From Methanimicrococcus blatticola (GTDB taxonomy: Archaea > Halobacteriota > Methanosarcinia > Methanosarcinales > Methanosarcinaceae), in contig NZ_SNYS01000010.1 in assembly GCF_004363215.1 (NCBI RefSeq), positions 1 through 64,000 of the forward strand: 64,000 bases of DNA, given 5' to 3'. This document shows, piece after piece, positions 18,199 through 26,094 of the stretch. Numbering within the stretch: position 1 is the stretch's first letter; each line of letters opens with the position of its first letter. The position numbers were made by a program, and so were the translations under genes. Below the pieces are notes generated by a model. It did no database searches. It saw only the letters and a list, made by a program, of their open reading frames with translations, and was not told the DNA's origin.

Positions 18199-18302
18199 AA
18201 ACATCGTTTTTATTGAAATATTCAAACCCGAACTCCTGTTCGATTTATTTTTAGAAAAGAAAAAGGGAGTTCGGTTTTTCTAAATCGGGAAAACCGATGT
18301 TT
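18199..18302. repeat. Family A nested inverted-repeat element, copy A1
   Basis: The 104-bp element begins AAACATCG and ends CGATGTTT. Inside, CCGAACTCC (about 18229) pairs with GGAGTTCGG (about 18266). The same plan occurs at 62569-62676 and, with a paired base change in the inner arms, at 62129-62248. It lies between convergent genes and could also serve as a bidirectional terminator. Confidence 0.75.
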
Positions 18303-18374
18303 GTAACAAATATTATAAAAAATCAAAAATTGTAAAAAATTAAAAATTGTAAAGTAAATGAATCTGATGAAAAA

Positions 18375-19031
18375 TCAGGCATCTTCCAAGCCGATATTGT
18401 CGTCTTTGCTTTTGATGACTTCAAATCGTCTTTGAGATTGTTCAACTTTGTAATCTTCGTGGTCCTTTTTACTGATTTCGATTTCTTCAGGCTCTTCTTC
18501 GTCTTCAACCGCCAGCAAATGAACTTCGCCGTCGTCGTCTTCGTAAGCCATTTTTGCGTCTTTGAGCAAAATCACATAATCGGCGGAATTCTTCAAGGCA
18601 ATTGAAAAGCCCGGCTGAATGCCGAAAATAATGGTTTCTTTGCCTTTCTCATTCGCCTTGTTGAGGAGTGGCTTAAAATCAGCGTCACGCGTGACGATTG
18701 CAATTGTGTCAATGTTGTCGTTGTAAACCAATTCCATTCCTTCGACAGCAAGACGAACATCCACGTCGCTGGAACAAATAATCGGTTCCAATCCGTGATT
18801 TTCAATCGCTTCAATCAATTTGTTGGAAGCATACTGATTAATGAAAACCTTCCCGATCTTCACGTTTCCGTATTCTTTCAGAGCATTTTTGATTTCATAA
18901 AGGTCAACGTTAAACTCCTTGCGAATGACATTCGGTCCGTCAACAAGCAAACCGATTCTCTTCCGCTCGTTTTCCTTTTTGGAAGATAAATATTTTGTAA
19001 TTGATCCGAATCCGGATTTTGGATTTGACAT
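18375..19031 (-). CDS. NYN-domain (LabA/DUF88-like) putative RNase
   Basis: A 218-residue protein of the TIGR00288-type NYN family, PIN-like nucleases expected to cut RNA. The acidic active-site positions are visible: GLLVDGPNVI near residue 27, SSDVDVRLAVEGM near 88, and VTRDADFKPLL near 115. The family core spans about residues 20-165 and is followed by an acidic tail (EDDDGEVHLLAVEDEEEPEEIE). A longer frame reaches 19094, but the added residues are not family-like. Its RNA target is unknown. Confidence 0.8.
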   Translation of the reverse strand: MSNPKSGFGSITKYLSSKKENERKRIGLLVDGPNVIRKEFNVDLYEIKNALKEYGNVKIGKVFINQYASNKLIEAIENHGLEPIICSSDVDVRLAVEGMELVYNDNIDTIAIVTRDADFKPLLNKANEKGKETIIFGIQPGFSIALKNSADYVILLKDAKMAYEDDDGEVHLLAVEDEEEPEEIEISKKDHEDYKVEQSQRRFEVIKSKDDNIGLEDA

Positions 19032-19349
19032 AATTTCAAGACCCGTATAATGATTACCTGACGGTCTTGCCCGACATCGGCACAGGCCGTTCATTCACAC
19101 AAACAACGATAATAACAGCTGCGAAACGCAACATGATGACATTAATAATCTCAATACGCGCAAATAGTTCAAAAACCGTTTGCTTGAATTATTGATAAAA
19201 AGATAATTGTTATTTTTCTTATTTTATCCTTCCGTTCAAAGAATTTTCCTTTCTCAACCCGAATTTTTATGAATCTGACCCTGCACCGCATCACGCGCGA
19301 GCCGCAACGATTAATCAGCGGATCAAAAACGGGTCAGGTTCAATTTCAT
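19032..19349. other. Intergenic region with a CTGACCC inverted repeat
   Basis: The gap holds the AT-rich promoter zone of the NYN gene on the left. On the right, CTGACCC near 19275 and GGGTCAG near 19333 form an inverted repeat about 60 bp long, lying just beyond the end of the next minus-strand gene. No coding region is supported. Confidence 0.45.
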
Positions 19350-19754
19350 TTAAAAAATATTGTCGGCAGCATTGTATTTTCGAATCGGCCCGCTTGTATT
19401 TTTCTTCGGCTTAAAGTCAAAATATTTCTTCATCCGGCGGCCTTCTTTTCTTCGATAAAAAAACATTTCGCCGCCATATGTTGAAAATAAAGAATAAGCG
19501 GTTTCAAAGCCTTCAAAATCTTCTGCTGTCAGTTCAATCAAATATTTTCCGTCCGTGCTGAAAACTTCCAGCAGAATTATTTCCCGAATTCGTTTCAACT
19601 CTTCCGTTTGCGGCTCTTCGTCAAAATAAAGCGTATACCGCAGGCCCGGAAGCCAGCAGGCATACATTTTGTTAAAATCTAAAACCACAATCGGAACACG
19701 TTCATTTTCCGGCGGTTTCAGGTAATTTCTTCCGATAAACGGTGATTCGGTCAT
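19350..19754 (-). CDS. Hypothetical protein, 134 residues
   Basis: A soluble protein of mixed alpha/beta character with a basic C-terminal third (RRKEGRRMKKYFDFKPKK). Aromatic residues are frequent in the first half (YACWLPGLRYTLYFDEE). I recognise no family or catalytic motif. It follows the rhomboid gene on the same strand with an 18-nt gap and probably shares its transcript. Codon use looks like that of the neighbours, which supports it as a real gene. Confidence 0.6.
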   Translation of the reverse strand: MTESPFIGRNYLKPPENERVPIVVLDFNKMYACWLPGLRYTLYFDEEPQTEELKRIREIILLEVFSTDGKYLIELTAEDFEGFETAYSLFSTYGGEMFFYRRKEGRRMKKYFDFKPKKNTSGPIRKYNAADNIF

Positions 19755-19772
19755 TTCAATTCAATTTCCGGT

Positions 19773-20666
19773 TCAGTAATATTTTTGTTTCTGAATTCTG
19801 TCTCTTAAACGGTTGCGGTAGTAGTAACCAAAACCCAGTCCGACAATCAGTCCGCTGAGGTGAGCTGCGTGAGCAATCATGGTTCCGTCGCGGCCGCCGA
19901 TGAACAAGAGGCTGATGAGCGCAAAAATCACAATCATGTATTTGATTTTCATCGGAATGAAATAAACGAAGACTTTTAAATTCGGATCAAGGACGGCAAC
20001 CGCGCCGAGAACGCCGTAAACTGCGCCGCTCGCGCCGACCAATCCGATGCCTGTATTTCCTTCAATCAATATGAAACCGATGGCGGCAACAATTCCCGAT
20101 ATCAAATACATGAAGACGAATGATTTCTTTCCGATTAATCTCTCCAAATATGTACCGAATGAATACAAGACAATCATATTGAATAAAATGTGGAACACAT
20201 CGGTTTGACTGTGCAGGAACATATGTGTAATGAGTGTCCAGGGATGAGAAATGATGTATCCCCAATCCGCTCTTAAAATCAAAGATTGATATATGAATTC
20301 AAATGTGTTATTGAAAATTCCAAGGAATGCGATAATCTGCATAATCGCGCAGATTAAAATAATCACATAGGTCGGGCTGCTCAATATCTTTTTCCAAAAC
20401 GGCGGTGAACGCGTTGATGTGTAACCGTGACGCTGTTCAAAATTATCCCTGTCGTAATAATCGGCTTTCGGCGGATTTGTTTCTTTAGCCGCGCCGGTGC
20501 CGTATGTTTTGGTATAAACGCGTGTCTGTCCCATATTCACGCCTTTGGGGTCGACAAAGCAATTATGATTTTGTCTTGAAATATGGTCGGAACAATACGT
20601 TTTTCCGCAAACGCCACAAATCGCTTGCGCCGGCTCTTCTTTTCCGCAGGATTGACATCTTGTCAT
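19773..20666 (-). CDS. Rhomboid-family intramembrane protease with N-terminal zinc finger
   Basis: A 297-residue membrane protein. The first 40 residues form an AN1-like zinc finger (CQSCGKEEPAQAICGVCGKTY, then CxDHxxRxNHxC). A polar linker leads to about six transmembrane helices. The rhomboid catalytic serine is in GASGAVYG and the catalytic histidine in AHAAHLSG, with a WxxxT-like first loop (HPWTLITHMFLHS). It would cleave membrane proteins within or near their transmembrane segments. The fusion of a zinc finger to rhomboid is known in euryarchaea. Substrates are unknown, but the membrane-anchored GLUG proteins are conceivable targets. Confidence 0.88.
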   Translation of the reverse strand: MTRCQSCGKEEPAQAICGVCGKTYCSDHISRQNHNCFVDPKGVNMGQTRVYTKTYGTGAAKETNPPKADYYDRDNFEQRHGYTSTRSPPFWKKILSSPTYVIILICAIMQIIAFLGIFNNTFEFIYQSLILRADWGYIISHPWTLITHMFLHSQTDVFHILFNMIVLYSFGTYLERLIGKKSFVFMYLISGIVAAIGFILIEGNTGIGLVGASGAVYGVLGAVAVLDPNLKVFVYFIPMKIKYMIVIFALISLLFIGGRDGTMIAHAAHLSGLIVGLGFGYYYRNRLRDRIQKQKYY

Positions 20667-20697
20667 TGATATACTCCGTTATTTGCGTGGTTGCCGA

Positions 20698-20925
20698 TTA
20701 ATCCGTTTCGATTTTAAACAGCACGCCGGTTCCGGCCAATGTCAAATGCGTTTTGTCGCCGAGTCTTAAAACATCGTCAAGTGACGCACTCGAGTCCCAT
20801 TCATAAACGTAGTCATAAGGGCCTCGAACGAGTTGAAATCCGAGAGACATCAGGCGGCTGTTCACTTCAGACGGAGGGGAGCAAGAGCCGTCACTGTTGT
20901 ACCAAATTTGCAGATAAGTCTTCAT
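20698..20925 (-). CDS. Small hypothetical protein, 75 residues
   Basis: A compact protein with a well-mixed composition (KTYLQIWYNSDGS at the start, FQLVRGPYDYVYEWD in the middle, LTLAGTGVLFKIE at the end) consistent with a small alpha/beta domain. It lies 31 nt upstream of the rhomboid gene on the same strand, and GGAGACC precedes its ATG. I do not recognise the family. It resembles conserved methanogen hypotheticals in size and style only. Confidence 0.6.
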   Translation of the reverse strand: MKTYLQIWYNSDGSCSPPSEVNSRLMSLGFQLVRGPYDYVYEWDSSASLDDVLRLGDKTHLTLAGTGVLFKIETD

Positions 20926-20970
20926 GGTCTCCTATTTAATCGTCTTTATTTATTATTTTATCCCGAATCC

Positions 20971-21013
20971 AAAAAAAGAGCCGAAACTTCCTGATTCGGC
21001 AGGAAGATCGGCT
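20971..21013 (-). terminator. Terminator after the RPA operon
   Basis: On the minus strand AGCCGA and TCGGCT enclose a second stem CTTCCTG/CAGGAAG, and the hairpin is followed by seven T. It ends the rpa plus RPA-associated transcript. Confidence 0.75.
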
Positions 21014-21019
21014 GAATAT

Positions 21020-21110
21020 TTCTTATTTTGCTTATTTTTTATTTTGTTTTTGATTATTTTTTTTGATTATTTTTTTTGATTATTTTTTGTTTTATTAAAC
21101 TTGTTTTATT
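21020..21110. repeat. T-rich tract duplicated at the window start
   Basis: The first 55 or so bases here are the same as bases 1-55 of the window, with GATTATTTTTTTT units that continue further in this copy. It lies between the RPA-associated gene and its terminator. Confidence 0.75.
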
Positions 21111-21113
21111 TTT

Positions 21114-21680
21114 TCAGTTTGAAGAAATCGCTTCCAATGCCTGAATAATCATTTTTCGATATTCTGAAAATTCGGGCGAATAATGCTCAAGAGCATTTTT
21201 AATATTTTCATTTGTCTCGGTCTCGGCGGCAATGATTCTCTCGTGCGTTTTTTCAGCCGTTTCCGCAACCCACAAATCGCGGTCTTTTTCATCGGCGTTT
21301 TGAATATATTCGGGACGAATCGAAAGAATCGTGTTTCCGTCATCGGTCTTAAACGCCGTCACTTTTCCGATGACGGTTACAAACGCGGGGGTCTCAGCCT
21401 CTGCCAAAAAGCGGGCGGCTTCTGCCTGGTACTGGCCGGCATAAACCGTAAACGTTCCTGTCGGGTCTGAAATTCTTGCTCTGTAATATTCCGTGCCGGA
21501 GCCGATGTTTTCAACTTCCGTCAAAACGCCTGAAATAAGTATGCGGTTTGCTTTGGCACCCGTCGGCGTTAACACATATTGAGGCGCGTACTGTTCTTCC
21601 TCTTCTCGATAAATTAAATCAGAATCTTTCATTTCTTTCGCAAACATGCGAACCGCAATTTCTCTGAAATATCCGGGCAT
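21114..21680 (-). CDS. RPA-associated OB-fold protein
   Basis: A 188-residue protein of the COG3390 type that works with the euryarchaeal single-stranded DNA-binding protein RPA. The N-terminus FREIAVRMFAKEM is typical, followed by an OB fold (about residues 45-125: ILISGVLTEVENIG ... VTVIGKVTAF) and a helical C-terminus. The start codon lies directly behind the rpa stop codon, and the last rpa codons supply the GGTGATC binding site, so the two are translationally coupled. Function in DNA repair and replication follows from the partnership. Confidence 0.85.
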   Translation of the reverse strand: MPGYFREIAVRMFAKEMKDSDLIYREEEEQYAPQYVLTPTGAKANRILISGVLTEVENIGSGTEYYRARISDPTGTFTVYAGQYQAEAARFLAEAETPAFVTVIGKVTAFKTDDGNTILSIRPEYIQNADEKDRDLWVAETAEKTHERIIAAETETNENIKNALEHYSPEFSEYRKMIIQALEAISSN

Positions 21681-23258
21681 TCAGATCACCTTGATTTCTT
21701 CAATTTCAATTTCTTCGTCTTCCTCAATTCCTTCGTCTTCCGCTTCAATCGAATTCAATATTTTTTCAAATTCTTCAAAATCGGAACTTTTCAATTCTTC
21801 CATTTCTTCTATGTCTTTTTCGATATCTCTATTCTCGCCAACTCTTATCTCGTCGTTTCTGATCTCGCCGTTTTCAATCTTTTCGGCATCATTTTTCCGG
21901 TCTAATTCTTCCATAAGACAATCTTTCAATTGACTGATTCTGTTTGCGTCAATCGGTTCTGCACGCTCGACATTTTCAACAATGATGTAGCGGTCTGTTT
22001 TCGCGCCTCTGACAACGTAATATTTACCGATGAATTCCTTTTTTATAATGTCGTTAATACATTCGGGATCCAATGTTTCCGTTGCCATCATAACGGCATC
22101 GGCAAGTTCTATATTGAGCAGTTTCTGCGTCAATTCGCAGTTGATGATTGTTTCATGCGCTTCAGAACCGTCGTCAAACACCGCTTTGATGCGCAAATCA
22201 TATTTTCCTTTCACTTTGCCGTGTTCGGTGCACATTCCCTTTGTCATGACTTTGTTGCATTCGGGACATCTTCTGATTAATCCTGATCCGGCTTGAATGT
22301 CAACGGCACAGCCGCAGAGTTCAAAAACGGAAGCTTTGGCAACGATTTCTTCATCAATTTCCTCGACTTTTCCGGCGCGGTTGATTTCAACAGCAATGTT
22401 GCCGTTCCATTCTTTGGTAATCGCATTTTTTAACAAATAAGATTTGCCGGCTTCGATGTTCTCAATTTCAGATGTTTTCCAAACCGTGAATCGCATTGTT
22501 CCGGTTTCATCACCGAGAACGCCCGCGAATGCAATGCTTTCATGCGTTTTTTCAAAAAGCTGAACAATATTCGCTTTCAAATCCGTCCAAATTCCGCCTT
22601 GCTGAAGCTCGGCAACTGTTCGGAGTTCGTTTGTTCTGTCTTTTGAGTCGCTCAAAATCGTTTCACCGGCTTTGACCGTTACAATCTCTTCCGCTGCCGG
22701 CGCAATCGTCGCGGCTTTGTTCAATGTGATGCTTGCCTTATCGTTCCAGGACTTGACAACCACATTTTTGAAATCATATGTTTTATTGAGCTCAAGCGGA
22801 TTGATTTCCGTGCTGCTCCATATGGTAAATTTGATAATGCCGGTTTCATCGCCGACCAACCCTGCCTGCGCGATGCTTTCATGGGTGCTGTCCCAAATCT
22901 GAATGACTTTTCCGGTGAAATTCACCCATGCATCAGGCATTCCGGCCATTGCATTAATCTCGGCAATTTTTTTTGTGACGGCAGATCCTTTTCCTGCGAA
23001 AACTTTCGTCTTTGAAATGCCGTATTTTTTCAAAAAAGCATTCGTCACGCTTCTTTGCGCTTCTGCTGCCGGAACTTTAAAAATTTCCGTCATTTCTTTT
23101 AATTTCGCTTCAATTTCTTCAACGGAAATTTCCGCTCCGTTTTCGGAAAGAAGTTTCTGTATTGTTGCGGCGCGATCAAAAAGATCGCTTGCGCCTGTGT
23201 TTTTAAAATGAATCGATTCCTGCGAATCAGCGAGTTCTGTTTCATTCATGTCTTTCAT
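21681..23258 (-). CDS. rpa: Replication protein A (single-stranded DNA-binding)
   Basis: A 525-residue protein with two clear OB folds in tandem (each with a WVNFTGKVIQIWDSTHESIA-like or similar strand, around residues 100-190 and 210-300) and a third region that carries a zinc finger (CGCAV ... RCPECN ... MCTEH near residues 314-345). This layout is that of methanosarcinal RPA. The C-terminal 60 residues are extremely acidic, a feature often seen in proteins that recruit partners. GGAGGT lies 8 nt before ATG 23258, so the longer frame upstream is not used. It is the first gene of a two-gene operon with its OB-fold partner. Confidence 0.9.
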   Translation of the reverse strand: MKDMNETELADSQESIHFKNTGASDLFDRAATIQKLLSENGAEISVEEIEAKLKEMTEIFKVPAAEAQRSVTNAFLKKYGISKTKVFAGKGSAVTKKIAEINAMAGMPDAWVNFTGKVIQIWDSTHESIAQAGLVGDETGIIKFTIWSSTEINPLELNKTYDFKNVVVKSWNDKASITLNKAATIAPAAEEIVTVKAGETILSDSKDRTNELRTVAELQQGGIWTDLKANIVQLFEKTHESIAFAGVLGDETGTMRFTVWKTSEIENIEAGKSYLLKNAITKEWNGNIAVEINRAGKVEEIDEEIVAKASVFELCGCAVDIQAGSGLIRRCPECNKVMTKGMCTEHGKVKGKYDLRIKAVFDDGSEAHETIINCELTQKLLNIELADAVMMATETLDPECINDIIKKEFIGKYYVVRGAKTDRYIIVENVERAEPIDANRISQLKDCLMEELDRKNDAEKIENGEIRNDEIRVGENRDIEKDIEEMEELKSSDFEEFEKILNSIEAEDEGIEEDEEIEIEEIKVI

Positions 23259-23456
23259 TCCTTTAGACCTCCGGTTATTTTTGATATTTATCGGGAGGCA
23301 GAACTCTTTAGAACCGCGGAATATAAAGAAAAAAGCGAAGCAGGGTGAAAGTATATATCTATTCTTTAGGTCTTTGTTATAAAAGACGGGGCTCAAAACA
23401 GTAATTGATTACCGGCACAGGTGTGTTTGAGCGCGTGTCGGCATCATTTCAATCTG

Positions 23457-23792
23457 TTATAATACAGTAGATTCGTTTTTTCTGATTTTCTTCAATTCTT
23501 TTTGTTTGAAATATTCTCTCATTACGGCGTAAATAATCCAAAGAATGAAGAATAAAACAAAACCCATTGCAGGGATTAACATAACACCGACAACGATTGC
23601 AAAAAATACTGCGAGAATCAAAGCACCCGGGTTTTTCAAAAGTTTTTTCAATGTGACGGCTTCGCCTCTTGCAGCTCTAATGCCGCTTGTTTTGGCATCC
23701 CAAATGATTGCGTAAACGGCTGCCAAAAATAAAATAATTACACAGCCGAGTATCAATAGTCCTATTGTAACATCAAAAACATCAGTTGTCAT
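23457..23792 (-). CDS. Small membrane protein, 111 residues
   Basis: Two long hydrophobic segments (about residues 8-30 and 55-90, the second able to span twice) with a basic loop RAARGEAVTLKKLLKNPG and a basic C-terminus (KQKELKKIRKN). No family recognised. Its ATG overlaps the stop codon of the small gene upstream (23789-23938), so the two are coupled and probably form a pair in the membrane. Confidence 0.6.
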   Translation of the reverse strand: MTTDVFDVTIGLLILGCVIILFLAAVYAIIWDAKTSGIRAARGEAVTLKKLLKNPGALILAVFFAIVVGVMLIPAMGFVLFFILWIIYAVMREYFKQKELKKIRKNESTVL

Positions 23793-23938
23793 TTTTCATC
23801 CTGATGCGGGGTTTTATCTTTTGTTGCTATTTTATAAATTATGTAAATCAGTGCCATAATTATTACAATCGGGGCCAATAATAACAAAAGCACAAGTAAA
23901 ATTATTATTAATTCCGTTACTCCAAGTCCTATCATCAT
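23789..23938 (-). CDS. 49-residue single-span membrane peptide
   Basis: A short frame with a single very hydrophobic helix (residues about 9-35, mostly Leu and Ile), a positively charged juxtamembrane segment and a polar tail (KDKTPHQDEK). Its TGA stop overlaps the ATG of the 111-residue membrane gene by 4 nt, the strongest evidence that it is real. Start at 23938 or 23935 (two adjacent ATG codons). It resembles in style the 33-residue peptide at 42551. Function unknown. Confidence 0.55.
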   Translation of the reverse strand: MMIGLGVTELIIILLVLLLLLAPIVIIMALIYIIYKIATKDKTPHQDEK

Positions 23939-23991
23939 ATTTTTTCTCTTTTTATTCTTTATTTTTGGTTTTTAAATGTCGGTGTTTATTG

Positions 23992-24012
23992 AAAAATCGC
24001 TTCGCGATTTTT
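23992..24012. repeat. Family C palindrome
   Basis: AAAAATCGC-TTC-GCGATTTTT is a perfect 9-bp inverted repeat followed by AGCGGC. An equivalent (AAAAATCG ... CGATTTTT then AAGCGGC) occurs at 28248-28268. Confidence 0.65.
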
Positions 24013-24073
24013 AGCGGCTGCCGCCGCGCGCGAGCTGCACCATTCTTTTAAAATATTGTAAACACAAACGATT

Positions 24074-24157
24074 TCATTCATGCTTCACAACACAATTTGA
24101 AAGTCCCGTAATCTCAACAATATCGCCGTTATCCGGGCTGTGAATGATCGTGTGCCC
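24074..24157 (-). pseudogene. Remnant: last 27 codons of a second herA homologue
   Basis: This 84-bp stretch is a diverged copy of the end of herA (24247-24330), with 75 of 84 bases equal and no gaps. Translated on the minus strand it keeps 25 of 27 residues and the stop codon. Seven of nine changes are silent, so the two sequences diverged while both coded for protein. The copy is cut off at its upstream side exactly where a family C palindrome begins. Confidence 0.8.
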
Positions 24158-24186
24158 AAAAATTCCTCGCTTCGCTCGGAATTTTT
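24158..24186. repeat. Family C palindrome adjoining the herA remnant
   Basis: AAAAATTCC and GGAATTTTT pair perfectly around TCGCTTCGCTC. A near match lies at 28139-28167, just behind the superoxide dismutase gene. A third small hairpin (AATCGC ... GCGATT) follows near 24216. Confidence 0.7.
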
Positions 24187-24246
24187 CATGGGCGAGGGAG
24201 GGCGGTATTTACAGAAATCGCTGCGCGATTCTCGGCTTCGCCAAGA

Positions 24247-26094
24247 TCATTCATGCTTCACAACACAATTCGAAAGCCCTGTAATTTCCACAATATCGCC
24301 GTTATCGGGACTGTGAATGATCATTTGCCCTTTCTTCAAATAAGGGACGCGCTTTTCATATTCCAAGGGAACTTTGACAGCATTAATCGCCGCGTCGTTG
24401 TTGAGATTCAAAACGATTTTTGTGTTGATTTGTTTTAAAATTTCAGTTTCAATGTCCTGCGGGTCTTGTGTGATTAAGAACAAGCCTAAACCTTCTTTTC
24501 GGCCTTGTTTGGCGGCTTCGGCGAATTTGGAAATGATTTTTCCGGAGAGCGTTCCGGCTGAGCTTGAAAGGTAGCGGTGCGCTTCGTCTAAAACCAAAAT
24601 GATCGGCGTGTTTTTCACATCTTCGTCGCCGGAGGTGTTGAGTTTATTGTCAACGATGACTGTCATCATTGTTAATACAATCAAATCGCGGATGCGGGAA
24701 TTGTTGATGTATTCCGTCGGGAAAACGGAAACTTGCCCTGGTTTGAAAACGGTTTTGAACAATTCCGTAATCGGTTTCGCGTCTTTATCGAAAATGCGCT
24801 CGTACGTTTTGTTGAGGGCTTTTCTGACAATGCCGCCGTAAGAGGATTCATGAATTTTGTCGGTTTGTTCCGTATAATATTCCTTGTTGAACGGGTCCTC
24901 GACAAATTCCTTGAAACCGATGTATGTCGGCGTTTTGCCTTTGGTTTTTGTGTCTTTGAAATAATCGGCAATCAAAATTTCAAGGCCGTTGCGCTGATTT
25001 TCTGTCAGTTCGGCGGTTTCCAATATCCACGGATTGTATTGAACAAACGAAAACGGAATCGTGAATTCAACTTGTTCCGCTCTGGATTTTCCGGCGTAGC
25101 GTTCGCCGTCAACTTTGGCGGTAAATGTTTTTGTTGTTTTAATGCCGCCATACGCGACTTTTTCAGAATCGAAATTGAATTTATCGGCTTCTGAAAGCTG
25201 ATTGTCTTCATAAAGTTGGGAATATTCATCCTGCGGATCCATGACGACGAGACACGGCATATTTTGAATGCTGTGATCGCTTCGCTGGCGGTAACGGCTG
25301 TTTTCTGTTTCAAACTGGCGCAGGATGTTTTTTGTCAGGAATGTTTTTCCAGTACCGGTGCTGCCGCAAACGAGCATATGACGGAAAATGAGCGGATCGC
25401 CCGATGAATAATCATTTCTCATGTAATAAGCAACCGTCGGCGGAACGGAATGGGTTTTGACAAGTTCGCCGCCGACGCTTAAATGACCTAAAAAGATGCC
25501 TTCTTTGGGGATATTTAAGCCGGTTTGAACCATTTCCTTATCAAAAACGGGGAGAATCGGTGTATTCGGTTTGGGAATTCTGTCCGCCATTCGTCTTTGG
25601 AGGCCTTCTTTTTTGTTCTTCTCATACAAAATGCAAATCGGCTCAATCAAAGCGAGCAGCTTGTAATCTTCTTCATTGATGCGGCGGCCAGCGGAAATAT
25701 CACGTTTGTTTGCAAGCATGCGGTTTGAGTGAATTTCAGTCGCGTCATCCACTGTAAATTCCTGGCGGTATTGGAGTTTTGTGAATTTGCCGAACAGATT
25801 CTCATTTTCATACGGAACAATTACATAAGTTCCGAGGCGCGCTTTTTCACGCTGCGCCGCGGCAATGTATCCGATGATTTTTGAAGCGGTTCCGGCAATT
25901 TCAATCGGCTCGACACCGGTTGTCACGATGCCGTATGCTTCTTCCAAATCTTTTTGTGATTCGATCGTCTCAACAGGCGTTGATTTATCATCATCATAGT
26001 CGTCAAATTCCTGAAAGGCCTGTTTTTCCAAATCCTGTTCAAATTTATCAAAATCAAATGCATTTGATTTGTTCTCATTTTGTTCAAAACTCAT
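24247..26094 (-). CDS. herA: HerA-type DNA translocase/helicase
   Basis: A 615-residue HerA/FtsK-superfamily ATPase that drives DNA end resection together with NurA. It has the N-terminal HAS-barrel (about 55-160), Walker A GSTGTGKTF near 244, Walker B LVLDEAHRYL near 500, the arginine/sensor segment LFLITQDPQDIE near 545 and the C-terminal strand that in HerA stabilises the hexamer. The first 50 residues are acidic and low-complexity, an extra compared with crenarchaeal HerA. It starts inside the last codons of nurA, so the pair is translationally coupled. A remnant of a second herA tail lies downstream. Confidence 0.9.
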   Translation of the reverse strand: MSFEQNENKSNAFDFDKFEQDLEKQAFQEFDDYDDDKSTPVETIESQKDLEEAYGIVTTGVEPIEIAGTASKIIGYIAAAQREKARLGTYVIVPYENENLFGKFTKLQYRQEFTVDDATEIHSNRMLANKRDISAGRRINEEDYKLLALIEPICILYEKNKKEGLQRRMADRIPKPNTPILPVFDKEMVQTGLNIPKEGIFLGHLSVGGELVKTHSVPPTVAYYMRNDYSSGDPLIFRHMLVCGSTGTGKTFLTKNILRQFETENSRYRQRSDHSIQNMPCLVVMDPQDEYSQLYEDNQLSEADKFNFDSEKVAYGGIKTTKTFTAKVDGERYAGKSRAEQVEFTIPFSFVQYNPWILETAELTENQRNGLEILIADYFKDTKTKGKTPTYIGFKEFVEDPFNKEYYTEQTDKIHESSYGGIVRKALNKTYERIFDKDAKPITELFKTVFKPGQVSVFPTEYINNSRIRDLIVLTMMTVIVDNKLNTSGDEDVKNTPIILVLDEAHRYLSSSAGTLSGKIISKFAEAAKQGRKEGLGLFLITQDPQDIETEILKQINTKIVLNLNNDAAINAVKVPLEYEKRVPYLKKGQMIIHSPDNGDIVEITGLSNCVVKHE

